Shown here piece after piece: positions 31,253-39,755 of a stretch of DNA of 57,496 bases; the first letter of the stretch is position 1, and the number at the start of each line of letters is the position of its first letter. Both the position numbers and the translations under genes were made by a program. The DNA lies in contig JAXDBW010000046.1 in NCBI GenBank assembly GCA_034678405.1, forward strand, positions 1 to 57,496, in the 5' to 3' direction. The notes beneath the pieces were generated by a model. That model worked only from the letters and a program-made list of their open reading frames with translations, did not search any database and had not been told where the DNA came from. The stretch is from JAXDBW01 sp034678405. Lineage in GTDB: Bacteria > Patescibacteriota > Patescibacteriia > UBA10025 > JAHIVO01.

Positions 31253-31804
31253 ATGACGGCTATGTGGCTGTTTGTCGGACAAGTAATTTGGTTTTTCTTC
31301 CCGGCAGGCGTGGCCAATATGGCCGCATCACTTTCTCGCTATCTACCCGTTTCCGCGGCACCAATTGATGGCGGCAAGACCTGGCGGGGGAAGCGTATTT
31401 TTGGTGCGCACAAGACCTGGCGAGGCGCTCTCGTCGGTATCATCGCCGGCACCCTCTTCTGGTGGTTGCAGGCGTGGCTGTATCGAGAATACATCTGGGC
31501 CGTCGATATCAGCACCATCGATTATCTGGCTGAACCATGGACGATGGGTTTACTCCTCGCCATTGGGGCGGTCGTCGGCGATCTCGTGAAAAGCTTCTTC
31601 AAACGACGGGTTAATCGTCCGCCCGGGGCGCCCTGGGTGCCATTCGACCAGATGGACTATGTCGTCGGCGGGGCACTCTTCGTCAGTCTGACGGTGGTCC
31701 CGAGCTGGGCATACATCGTGACGGCAATTGGTTTGGGCGTATTATTTCACATCATCATTAATCTCACCGCGTACACATTACGTTTACAGAAAAATAAATT
31801 ATGA
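31253..31804 (+). CDS. CarS-like CDP-archaeol/CDP-diglyceride synthase
   Basis: A 183-aa membrane protein with four to five helices and the CarS/DUF46 signature GDLVKSFFKRRVNRPPGAPW, then PFDQMDYVVGG. PIDGGKTWRGKRIFGAHKTW is the N-terminal loop of the family. The archaeal enzyme makes CDP-archaeol, and bacterial homologues are presumed to make CDP-diacylglycerol. I choose the ATG at 31253; a TTG at 31202 would lengthen it by 17 residues and precede a TATAAT-like box at about 31212. The last 4 bp overlap tig. Completes a plausible phosphatidic-acid to CDP-lipid route with the two PlsC-like genes. Confidence 0.87.
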   Translation: MTAMWLFVGQVIWFFFPAGVANMAASLSRYLPVSAAPIDGGKTWRGKRIFGAHKTWRGALVGIIAGTLFWWLQAWLYREYIWAVDISTIDYLAEPWTMGLLLAIGAVVGDLVKSFFKRRVNRPPGAPWVPFDQMDYVVGGALFVSLTVVPSWAYIVTAIGLGVLFHIIINLTAYTLRLQKNKL

Positions 31805-33084
31805 ATGCAACTTACGAAAAGAAAGAGAAAGGCACCGGTGTCCTCACTGTCATCCTGGAGCCTGACGAGCTCAAACCTTTCCTCGATCGGGCAGCGAAGA
31901 AAATAGCCGAGGAAACCCAAATCGCTGGGTTCCGACCAGGCAAGGCGCCCTATGAGGTACTGGAGAAGCAGGTCGGCGCCATGAAAATCTACCAGCAAGC
32001 CGCCGAATATGCCGTGGAAAAGACCTATCCCGAGGCAGTAGTCCAGCACAATCTCCAGACGATTGGCTCGCCGCAGGTGTCAGTCGAGAAGATCGCTCCG
32101 GGCAATCAGTTTGTCTATACGGCCACCGTGGCCCTCCTCCCCCACGTGAAGCTGGGGAATTATACAAAGATTAAAGAAGAGAAGAAGGAGATTGCAGCCT
32201 CAGCTGAGGAAGTAGACAAGACGATCAATAATCTCCGGCGCATGTTTGGTAAGGAGAAAAGGGTAGATCGTCCTGCCCAGCACGGTGACAAGGTCGAGAT
32301 CGACATGGAGACATTTATGGATAACGTACCGCTTGAGGGTGGCCAGAGCCAGAAGCAGCCGGTCACCATTGGTGAGGGCCATTTCATTCCCGGATTTGAG
32401 GAACAGCTCGTCGAAATGAAAGCAGGCGAGCAGAAGGAATTTGAACTACATTTCCCTAAAGAGTACCATCGCAAAGATCTGGCTGACAAAAAAGCCACCT
32501 TTAAAGTAAAAGCGCATACCGTCTTTGAGATAGAGCAGCCCGAACTCAATGATGACTTTGCCAAGCAGGTAGGCAACTTCGCCAACCTCGCCGCGTTGCG
32601 CAGTCAGATTGAGTCAAATGTGAAACAAGAAAAGACAGAAAAAGAGCAACAGCGCTGGGAACTAGCGGTCATCGACAAGGTGATTGAGCAGTCAACGTTT
32701 GATGAGATTCCCGACATGTTGATCGAAAACGAGCTCCATCGAATGATGCACGAACTCGAGAGTGACATTACGAAGCAAGGTATGAAGTTTGATGACTACC
32801 TCCAAAGTATCAATAAAACGAAGGACCAACTGCACGAGGAGCTGAAACCCCGCGCACTCAAACGAGTACAGACTGCAATCGCCCTCCGGGCTATCGCTGA
32901 GGCAGAAAACATCTCCGTGGATGATCGGGAGCTAGCGGCTGAGGTAGAAAAAGAGGTCAAGCAGTATGAGCAGAATCCCGAGATTGTGAAGCAGATCCGC
33001 TCGGCTGAGTATGGTGACTATCTCCGCAATATCATGCGCAGTCGCAAGGTGTTTGAATTTTTAGCTAACCCAAAGCAGAAGTAG
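31801..33084 (+). CDS. tig: Trigger factor chaperone
   Basis: A 427-aa protein with the ribosome-binding N-terminal domain carrying the signature GFRPGKAP (about residues 42-49), a PPIase FKBP-type domain in the middle (about 150-235, HGDKVEIDMETFMDNVPLEG, FIPGFEEQLVEMKAGEQKEF) and a helical C-terminal chaperone domain (about 245-420). It binds near the ribosome exit tunnel via L23 and holds nascent chains. Length and domain order are normal. Overlaps the CarS-like gene by 4 bp, so expressed with the lipid genes. Confidence 0.96.
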   Translation: MNATYEKKEKGTGVLTVILEPDELKPFLDRAAKKIAEETQIAGFRPGKAPYEVLEKQVGAMKIYQQAAEYAVEKTYPEAVVQHNLQTIGSPQVSVEKIAPGNQFVYTATVALLPHVKLGNYTKIKEEKKEIAASAEEVDKTINNLRRMFGKEKRVDRPAQHGDKVEIDMETFMDNVPLEGGQSQKQPVTIGEGHFIPGFEEQLVEMKAGEQKEFELHFPKEYHRKDLADKKATFKVKAHTVFEIEQPELNDDFAKQVGNFANLAALRSQIESNVKQEKTEKEQQRWELAVIDKVIEQSTFDEIPDMLIENELHRMMHELESDITKQGMKFDDYLQSINKTKDQLHEELKPRALKRVQTAIALRAIAEAENISVDDRELAAEVEKEVKQYEQNPEIVKQIRSAEYGDYLRNIMRSRKVFEFLANPKQK

Positions 33085-33086
33085 GT

Positions 33087-33920
33087 ATGCTTTTCGGCGC
33101 CCACGTCTCAATCGCTGGGGGTATCTTCAATGCGCCCCTGAATGCTGCCAAGGAGCACATGGAGTGCTTCCAGATGTTTTCCCGCTCACCCCGCGGCGGG
33201 AAAGCCACACCGATTACCGAGGAGATAGTGACCCACTATCAGGAGAATTGCAGCAAACATAATCTTCAGCGTTCGTATATCCACACGCCCTATTACATTA
33301 ATTTCGCCTCATCCAATAACCGGGTACGGCACGGTTCGGTCGAGGTTATTCGAGATGAGCTCGAGCGCGCCTCGCAGCTCGGGGTGACAGCAGTGATGAC
33401 CCATCTCGGCTCTGCGAAAGACGTCGGCATGGCCAAAGCCCTCGACATGACCATCAGTGGCTTGCAGAAAGCGCTGAAAGGCTATGCTGGCAGCGCTCAG
33501 TTTCTCATCGAGAATGCCGCGGGTGCCGGCCAGGTGATCGGTGGCTCGTTTGTGGATCTAGGGAAGATTATCACAGCGCTTAAGGGACATGACGTCGGCG
33601 TATGCTTCGATACCTGTCACGCGTTCGCGTCGGGATATGACCTCCGGACAAAAGCCGCCGTGGATGCCACTCTCAAAGATTTTGACAAACACATCGGTCT
33701 GAAGAAACTCGTTCTCGTCCATGCGAACGACAGCAAAGGTGATTTAGAATCTCACCTCGATCGGCATGAACATATCGGCAAAGGTAAGATTGGTATGGCG
33801 GGCTGGAAAGCCTTGGTGGGTCATCCCAAGCTCCAGCAGGTTGATTTCCTACTTGAGACGCCACCTGGTACTGCCCGAGATAATGATTTAGCAACCCTGA
33901 AGGGGTTACGAAAAAAATGA
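33087..33920 (+). CDS. nfo: Deoxyribonuclease IV (AP endonuclease, EndoIV family)
   Basis: A 277-aa TIM-barrel AP endonuclease: starts LFGAHVSIAGGI, with YIHTPYYINFAS, MTHLGSAKD, LIENAAGAG, GVCFDTCHAFASGYDL, LVHANDSKGDLESHLDRHEHIGKG and LETPPGT, which include the zinc-binding His/Asp/Glu residues. It incises DNA 5' to abasic sites in base-excision repair. Full length. The end overlaps the DUF218 gene by 4 bp. Confidence 0.96.
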   Translation: MLFGAHVSIAGGIFNAPLNAAKEHMECFQMFSRSPRGGKATPITEEIVTHYQENCSKHNLQRSYIHTPYYINFASSNNRVRHGSVEVIRDELERASQLGVTAVMTHLGSAKDVGMAKALDMTISGLQKALKGYAGSAQFLIENAAGAGQVIGGSFVDLGKIITALKGHDVGVCFDTCHAFASGYDLRTKAAVDATLKDFDKHIGLKKLVLVHANDSKGDLESHLDRHEHIGKGKIGMAGWKALVGHPKLQQVDFLLETPPGTARDNDLATLKGLRKK

Positions 33921-34555
33921 GATCTCCCTGGGCTGCTATACGACTATTTATTCTGTGGCTCGTCCTCGTCGGCTCGCTGGTAGTTCTGTTCGCGCTGTAT
34001 ACCCCGCTGGATCAGTGGCTGGCCGGCCCCCTGACTCGTGACGAGATCCCTCAGTCGGCTGATGTGATTATCGTGCTTGGTGGTGGAGTGGTCAAAGAAA
34101 TTAACTTCCTCCCCTTCGGTCCCCAGGAGCGCATCCAAAAAGGTATTGAGCTCTATCGGGAAGGATACGCCGACCACGTGATCATGACGGGTGGGGTGGT
34201 CAAAGGTGAAACGTATACCGAGAGTCAATACATGCGAGACTATGCTGAGCTGCTCGGGCTGCCAAGCGATGTTATCATTGAGGAGCCACGGGCGCGGGAT
34301 ACGTATGAAAACGCCCTCTACTCGCTGCAAATCATGGAGGAGCAGGACTGGCACACTGCGCTGGTCGTGACGTCGTATTTCCATACCCGACGGGCATGCA
34401 ATGTCTTTGCCAAGCAAGATGCCGACATTACGTGCATTGCGGCGTATCCGAGTGAAGCGTTCCAGCATAACCCGTTCCGTAATTACATTGAGTTCCGCTC
34501 TATCATTCGCGATTATCTCGCAACGGTGTATTATGGAATAAAGGGGTATTTGTAG
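33917..34555 (+). CDS. YdcF/SanA-like DUF218 membrane protein
   Basis: A 212-aa protein with one N-terminal membrane helix (IRLFILWLVLVGSLVVLFAL) and a DUF218 domain outside: ADVIIVLGGGVVKE, ERIQKGIELYREGYADHVIM, TGGVVKGETYTESQYMRDY, EEPRARDTYENA, and VVTSYFHTRRA. DUF218 proteins such as SanA and ElyC affect envelope integrity; the chemistry is undefined. Coupled to nfo by a 4-bp overlap, but functional linkage is not evident. Confidence 0.88.
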   Translation: MRSPWAAIRLFILWLVLVGSLVVLFALYTPLDQWLAGPLTRDEIPQSADVIIVLGGGVVKEINFLPFGPQERIQKGIELYREGYADHVIMTGGVVKGETYTESQYMRDYAELLGLPSDVIIEEPRARDTYENALYSLQIMEEQDWHTALVVTSYFHTRRACNVFAKQDADITCIAAYPSEAFQHNPFRNYIEFRSIIRDYLATVYYGIKGYL

Positions 34556-34583
34556 AGAATATTAAATAATTAATTCCTTTTCT

Positions 34584-35186
34584 ATGTCTCGAGAGGGAGA
34601 GCCCTACAATTCTGGTGAGGAGTTTGAGGGAGTAGGAAATTACTATGAGGTTTTGGGTGTAGTAGAAAACGCCTCTTCCGCGGAAATCCAAGCCGCATAC
34701 CGTACATTGGCCTTGCGCTATCATCCAGATCGAAACCCGGGGAATGTTGAAGCGGAGGAAAAATTCCGGCAAGCCACCAAAGCATACGAAGTGCTCCGTG
34801 ATGCAGATAAACGAAAAGAATATGACTTAAACCATGGCATGTCCCCGACTGAAAAGGGAGCCGCCGGTGTACCGCCACAAAGTGGTGGTTCTGCGTTCAG
34901 CGGACTCGGTAACTTTGAACGACATTTTGCCGACACCAGGAGGCGTGCTGATGACCTCATTGAGCGGGAATTGCGCAGGATGGGGGTTACTGATCCTTCG
35001 TCCGTTGCTGAGTTGCGTCAGAAGAGAGACGAGCTGAATAAGAAAATAAAGGATCTTGATGCGCAACACGCTCGTAATGCTGAGGCTTTTGAACGCCGAA
35101 AACGAGAAAATGCCGAAGCTGAGCGACAGCATCAGGAACAAATTCGTAAACTCAAGGAAGAGATAGCTAAGATAAAAGGGGAATAA
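34584..35186 (+). CDS. J-domain protein with C-terminal coiled coil
   Basis: A 200-aa protein. Residues about 13-76 are a J domain (NYYEVLGVVENASSAEIQAA, HPD in RYHPDRNPG, EKFRQATKAYEVL). There is no Gly/Phe or zinc region of DnaJ proper. Instead a linker leads to a highly charged coiled coil (about 110-200, Glu/Lys/Arg/Gln-rich). It probably recruits DnaK to a specific partner. The first 12 residues are acidic. It has a short AT-rich gap upstream, so it may have its own promoter within the run. Confidence 0.87.
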   Translation: MSREGEPYNSGEEFEGVGNYYEVLGVVENASSAEIQAAYRTLALRYHPDRNPGNVEAEEKFRQATKAYEVLRDADKRKEYDLNHGMSPTEKGAAGVPPQSGGSAFSGLGNFERHFADTRRRADDLIERELRRMGVTDPSSVAELRQKRDELNKKIKDLDAQHARNAEAFERRKRENAEAERQHQEQIRKLKEEIAKIKGE

Positions 35187-35201
35187 ACAAAACGCATTGG
35201 T

Positions 35202-35747
35202 ATGACCGAACAGACAAAATATGGTGTCGTGCTGCTCCCGCCCACTGAGGTGTGGGACTGGCTGCAGCAGCTCAACCTCATCGTCAATGGAGGTATGGAG
35301 CATCCACCGATACTCCTGGATGAGCATCACAAGCCACACGTTTCCCTCGCGCATATGTATGTCACAGATGTCCAGGCGCTCATTGAACCACTCACTCAGG
35401 TGATCGATCAGGCGCATCCAGTGACAGTACTACTGTCTGCTTTTTCGGTTGATACGATTGGGGGACATACCTGGAGCTCAGTCGTGATTCAGGATACTTC
35501 CGAGCTGCACCAATTGCATATCGCCATCATGGATGTGGTGCAGCCGTTTGAGACGCAGCCATCATCCTACCGCACGACATTTAGCTATGATAGATTTTGG
35601 CCGCACTTCACCATCGGGGTGGACGTGATGCCAGCCGATATGGATTTTGCGCCTCGACAGGTGACCATTGACCGAGTGGCACTATGTCGGATGGATCCTC
35701 CGTATAGCACCTGTGGTGAGATTATCCATGAATGGAAGCTAACCTGA
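35202..35747 (+). CDS. 2H phosphoesterase (2'-5' RNA ligase-like) protein
   Basis: A 181-aa protein with the two HxT/S-type motifs of the 2H superfamily: KPHVSLAHMYV (about residues 46-56) and FWPHFTIGVDV (about 133-143). Members hydrolyse cyclic or 2'-5' nucleotide bonds, but the bacterial substrates are often unknown. The paired His motifs are about 87 residues apart, normal for LigT-like proteins. It precedes a calcineurin-like phosphodiesterase by 5 nt, suggesting cotranscription of two phosphoesterases. Confidence 0.8.
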   Translation: MTEQTKYGVVLLPPTEVWDWLQQLNLIVNGGMEHPPILLDEHHKPHVSLAHMYVTDVQALIEPLTQVIDQAHPVTVLLSAFSVDTIGGHTWSSVVIQDTSELHQLHIAIMDVVQPFETQPSSYRTTFSYDRFWPHFTIGVDVMPADMDFAPRQVTIDRVALCRMDPPYSTCGEIIHEWKLT

Positions 35748-35752
35748 ACTCT

Positions 35753-36259
35753 ATGAAGTTTGCCATCATTTCCGACACCCATGATAACTGGGCAAATATC
35801 GATAAGGTGCTCGCCTATCTCAAGCAAGAGAACAGCGAAGCGCTGATCCATTGCGGTGATGTGTGCGCGCCGATCACCATGCTTCGGATTGCCGAGGGGT
35901 TTACCGGGCCGATCCATCTGTGCATTGGTAATGTCGATGGCGACCCATTTCGTATGTTACAATTAGTCCACGACGGTAAAGCGCCGAATGTAACAATTTA
36001 CGAAGAGGTCGGCGAATTCGAGCTGGACGGGAAGAAGATTGCTATCAATCATTACCCCACCATAGCTCAGAAGCTCGCTCAATCGGGGAGCTACGACCTC
36101 GTCTTCCACGGACACAGTCACAAACCCTGGGAAGAGACGATCGACAGCGCCCGCCTGATCAATCCCGGCAATGTAGCCAATATGATCTATCCTCCAACGT
36201 TTGCAACGTATGATACCGCGACAAATGATTTACAATTGATTCGGGTCAATGAACTATGA
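35753..36259 (+). CDS. YfcE/MJ0936-like metallophosphodiesterase
   Basis: A 168-aa calcineurin-like phosphoesterase: KFAIISDTHDNWANI (D-x-H), LIHCGDVCAP (GD), CIGNVDGDP (GNxD, here GNVDGD), and LVFHGHSHKPW (GHSH) give the complete two-metal site. The small-size group acts on phosphodiesters of unknown physiological identity. The ATG at 35753 matches the family start; an ATG at 35732, overlapping the previous gene, would add 7 residues. The end overlaps the IMPase gene by 4 bp. Confidence 0.9.
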   Translation: MKFAIISDTHDNWANIDKVLAYLKQENSEALIHCGDVCAPITMLRIAEGFTGPIHLCIGNVDGDPFRMLQLVHDGKAPNVTIYEEVGEFELDGKKIAINHYPTIAQKLAQSGSYDLVFHGHSHKPWEETIDSARLINPGNVANMIYPPTFATYDTATNDLQLIRVNEL

Positions 36260-37038
36260 GTACCTATAAAACAGTGGCGATAGCCGCTGCGCGTGAGGCC
36301 GGTGATCACATCCACCGACATTTCAAGAAACTCTCTCATGGCGATGTCCACCGCAAAGGTGCTCACGACGTGGTCACGCGTGAGGATATGCGGGCTAATG
36401 CCATCATTATCAAACATATTCAGAAACATTTTCCCGACCATGACATCCTCAGTGAAGAAACGGGCTTTGAGGATAAGCCCGGCCACTATACCTGGGCAGT
36501 GGATCCGATTGATGGGACGACGAACTATGTGATTGGCGATCCGCTTTTTTGTACCGCTATCGCTCTGGCCTATAAGGGGAAACCGCTCGTGTCAGTGACG
36601 TATGCCCCAGCGCTGGATGAATTCTACGTCGCCGAAGCGGGTAAAGGTGCGACCCTCAATGGTAAGCGTATCCACGTTTCGTGCAAAGCAAAGCTCGTTG
36701 ACTCTATCTCACTCCTGAGTAAAAGTCACCTCCGCTCATCTCGGCAGAATGAGCTGAAAATTATGCGCCGCTTATATGATAGCGACGTCTTGAACGTCCG
36801 GCGGCTGGGCAGTACGGCTCTGGATTTTGCCTTTGTAGCCAGTGGCCGGGTAGAGAGTGTCATCGTGGCACCCCCCGGTATCTCTCGCTGGGACACGCTT
36901 GGGGGCATGCTGCTCGTCCAGGAAGCGGGTGGCCGCGTCACTAACTTCGATGGGACGAAGGATAATTTTAGTCGTCATGGAGTGATCGCGTCAAACGGCA
37001 TCCTGCACCGTCGGCTGGTAAGGATTGTGGCGGGATGA
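36256..37038 (+). CDS. Inositol monophosphatase-family phosphatase
   Basis: A 260-aa protein with the IMPase motifs: DIVLSEETG equivalent (DHDILSEETGFED), AVDPIDGTTNYVIGDPLFC (DPIDGTxN, metal site) and SRWDTLGGMLLVQEAGGRVT (WDxxxG, here WDTLGG). Metal ligands Glu and three Asp are present. Substrate could be inositol monophosphate, another sugar phosphate or PAP. Coupled by 4-bp overlaps to both neighbours. Confidence 0.92.
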   Translation: MSTYKTVAIAAAREAGDHIHRHFKKLSHGDVHRKGAHDVVTREDMRANAIIIKHIQKHFPDHDILSEETGFEDKPGHYTWAVDPIDGTTNYVIGDPLFCTAIALAYKGKPLVSVTYAPALDEFYVAEAGKGATLNGKRIHVSCKAKLVDSISLLSKSHLRSSRQNELKIMRRLYDSDVLNVRRLGSTALDFAFVASGRVESVIVAPPGISRWDTLGGMLLVQEAGGRVTNFDGTKDNFSRHGVIASNGILHRRLVRIVAG

Positions 37039-37415
37039 TTACGCTGACTGGTAAGGTCATCCCGGGCGAACAGATTGGTGAGCGGCAGGGTTATCCGACC
37101 GCCAATTTTCGTAAACATATCCTCAGAGGGACAGATTTATCGGATGGAGTGTATATCGCTCGAACGACTATTAATAAGCGGCAGTATCGGGCGCTACTGG
37201 TCATTGGGGTCCCGGGCAAACGCGTGCAGCGCCAGGGCAAAGTCGAGCTTTATATCTTGAGCTATCCCCGACAAGTAATGTACGGTAAGCACATCACCTT
37301 TTCAGTATACAAAAAACTCCGCCCACTCTATACGTATATACGGGAGCGGGATTTACTGGCGCGTATCAAGAAGGACGTCCAGGCAGCGCGAGCCTATCAG
37401 TATCCGGCGGATTAA
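37035..37415 (+). CDS. Stand-alone riboflavin kinase
   Basis: A 126-aa protein matching only the flavokinase half of RibF: GKVIPGEQIGERQGYPTANF (the GRxxGxPTAN motif), GVYIARTTINKRQYRALL, VELYILSYPRQVMYGKHITF and RPLYTYIRERDLLARIKKDV. It makes FMN from riboflavin. The FAD-synthetase half is absent and no separate gene is in the window. It ends immediately next to the stop codon of the convergent 778-aa gene, with no terminator visible between. Confidence 0.88.
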   Translation: MITLTGKVIPGEQIGERQGYPTANFRKHILRGTDLSDGVYIARTTINKRQYRALLVIGVPGKRVQRQGKVELYILSYPRQVMYGKHITFSVYKKLRPLYTYIRERDLLARIKKDVQAARAYQYPAD

Positions 37416-39752
37416 TTACTCAGGAAAGTATTTGATCGGCCACTGGCGGAAGTCGGTGATGTACTGGAGATCGCCGATTTTTATTTTACCGACGTAGAGT
37501 TTTTTGATTTCTTCAGGACCACGCTCTGCGATGAGGCGCTCAACATCCTGCCAGCCGAGAAAATAGGCCGCGTCTTTGGTGAAGACGCCGGGTTTGCTCG
37601 TGTCCGACAGGCCCCGTTTGACCCGGATACAGGTGCGCCAGGCCCGCTCAGGATTGAGCTGGTAGATATCGACCAGCTGATGATAGAGGTCGAGAAATGA
37701 TAATTGGTTGCCGAGATAAATCGCTACCACGTTATGCGCTGGTGTAAAGTATTTCTCACCCAGGCTGATATGGAGTTGATTTTGGTTATGGATAGCGAGA
37801 CCCTCTTCGATCCGTAAATAGCCGGCGGTGCCATGCTCAAAGATGCGATATTTCTGGAGCCGGCCATTCTCGAGACGGAAGATATGCGTCTCAATTTCAT
37901 GGGCGATCAGGGCCTTCAATCGATTGCGGGTGATGCGGGCGTGTTTGTCGACGATAATAGTGTTATTTCGGGTGACCTGCATACCGGCAGTGGCACTCTC
38001 ACTGAGCTTTACTTTCCATTTGGCGAGTTTCTTGTCCGCGAGATACTGTGTCAGCTCCTCGACGACATCATCAATCTTCACCACCTTACTGCTGTCATCG
38101 ACGCCGGGCGTTTGTTTGATAAAGGACAGTGCCTGACGATAGTCACGCTCGGTGACCATGCCGTAGAGAGCAGCAGACCATTCGCTCACATCGGGCGTGC
38201 CCACACTCTGGATGAGGGATATTTTTTTCATGAGCTCCTCGATCTTTTCCTGGTAGAGTGAGGCCAGCGGATGATCAACCCCGCGTGGGATTTTTTTCAG
38301 CTCTTTCTTTAGCTGCTCAATCGTCGGGTCAACTGGTTTATACACAAACTGGGGTGAATGATCAGGGTTTTTCTTAAACGCCGCATACGCGTCGGCGAGG
38401 TTGGTCGGTTTGAAGTGGGACAGGACGTGGAGCTGCTCGTTAATCTTGGCTATTTTTTGGTCAATATTATTAATAATTTTTTCGGCGGTGGGGGTGAGTT
38501 GTGGTATGTCGGGTTTCTGAGGAACCGCTTTCTTCGTGGTGTCGAGCAGGAATTCTGTCAAATATTTTCCGGCAATAATCAGTTTATACTGATCGGAAGG
38601 CATGTCCCCGCGACGAAATGGGATGCGAATTTTTTTATCCTTAATGCCCAGCGCCAGGAGCTTCGCATCGCCCGGCAGCTGAATCTCGGGCCCAATAATG
38701 GTTTCTTCGGCATGAGGGTCGATCTTGGCGGGGAACAGGGTTTCCCCTGGAGCGTTTAAGACCTGGACTTGCTCATATAGACCGATAATGGGTTTGGTGG
38801 ACGTCTTTGGCGCGACGGTGGATTTGTCCGCGACCACGCGGGTGAAGAGCGACTGGCCGAGGCGGACACCCTCGGTGGGTGAGGCCACCTTCAGATCGAC
38901 CACCTTTTCTAGGCGTTTGCGGAGGAGCGCTTGGTTAGATATCTGGATAGCGAGGCCCGCTCGGGCATTCAGCTCGAGAATCTTGATACCGGTCTTCGTC
39001 AGGGCAATATCCACTGCCAGGTATCCGATCTGGGTATGGTACTGTGTCTTGACGGCCGCCAGGAGAATGTCGTGCCACTGAGGGATGGCCACATTCCGGA
39101 TAGACTCACCGCCGGGGAGTTTGCGAATAAAGTTATTATTTTGAACGGCAAAATTTGCCTTCCCAGTACCGATATCGATACCAATGCCGACGGCACCGAG
39201 ATGTAGGTTTGCTTTGCCGTTTGACTGGGGAGTCGGCAGGCGGAGCATAGCGATGACCGGCACGTATTTGAAGACGATGATGCGAATATCTGGTAGGCCA
39301 CTCGGGGCCAGGGTGCGGAAATATTCATGGGGAACAAGCAACTCCTCAAACAATGCCACATCACTCAAGCCCGAGACGGCATAGCGTCCATCGAGGATCC
39401 CCAGACAGTGTTCATAGAGATCGTCCCAGCTATACGTGCGGCCGCTGGGGTCGACGAACTTCTTTCCTTTACGAGATTGGATAGCGATAATCCCCTCCCC
39501 CCCATAGCCGCGATTTGGTTTGATGATGAATTGGGCGGGTAGAGTACTCGTGTCAAAATTCCGAAGCTCGGCGGGCGTGCGGATCACTCCATAGAGTTTT
39601 GCTACGCCAATCCCCCGCGCCTGGAGAAAGCGCTTCGTATAGAGTTTGTCATCAGCGAGACGACGATCTTTGCGGGAGTTGTAGCGGGAGAGGAAGAGGA
39701 GATTCCGCGCATTCATCCCCAGGATGCCTGATGCTTTTGAGAGAAATGACAT
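37416..39752 (-). CDS. Fusion of ATP-grasp ligase (RimK-related) and DUF1704/QEGLA metallopeptidase
   Basis: A 778-aa protein. The N-terminal part (about 1-290) is an ATP-grasp similar to the alpha-L-glutamate ligase-like family: the loop FIIKPNRGYGGEGIIAI, DIRIIVFKYVPVIAML, and the Mg-binding LELNARAGLAIQISN. A linker (about 300-520) contains coiled segments. The C-terminal part (about 540-778) has RLKALIAHEIETHIFRLENG (HExxxH, His zinc ligands) and EEGLAIHNQ, the DUF1704 'QEGLA' pair, with Glu for Gln. Eukaryotic DUF1704 includes the MATCAP tubulin carboxypeptidase. Ligase and peptidase in one chain suggests opposing or sequential activity on a C-terminal residue (inference). Last gene of a three-gene operon. 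Confidence 0.85.
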   Translation of the reverse strand: MSFLSKASGILGMNARNLLFLSRYNSRKDRRLADDKLYTKRFLQARGIGVAKLYGVIRTPAELRNFDTSTLPAQFIIKPNRGYGGEGIIAIQSRKGKKFVDPSGRTYSWDDLYEHCLGILDGRYAVSGLSDVALFEELLVPHEYFRTLAPSGLPDIRIIVFKYVPVIAMLRLPTPQSNGKANLHLGAVGIGIDIGTGKANFAVQNNNFIRKLPGGESIRNVAIPQWHDILLAAVKTQYHTQIGYLAVDIALTKTGIKILELNARAGLAIQISNQALLRKRLEKVVDLKVASPTEGVRLGQSLFTRVVADKSTVAPKTSTKPIIGLYEQVQVLNAPGETLFPAKIDPHAEETIIGPEIQLPGDAKLLALGIKDKKIRIPFRRGDMPSDQYKLIIAGKYLTEFLLDTTKKAVPQKPDIPQLTPTAEKIINNIDQKIAKINEQLHVLSHFKPTNLADAYAAFKKNPDHSPQFVYKPVDPTIEQLKKELKKIPRGVDHPLASLYQEKIEELMKKISLIQSVGTPDVSEWSAALYGMVTERDYRQALSFIKQTPGVDDSSKVVKIDDVVEELTQYLADKKLAKWKVKLSESATAGMQVTRNNTIIVDKHARITRNRLKALIAHEIETHIFRLENGRLQKYRIFEHGTAGYLRIEEGLAIHNQNQLHISLGEKYFTPAHNVVAIYLGNQLSFLDLYHQLVDIYQLNPERAWRTCIRVKRGLSDTSKPGVFTKDAAYFLGWQDVERLIAERGPEEIKKLYVGKIKIGDLQYITDFRQWPIKYFPE

Positions 39753-39755
39753 GAG

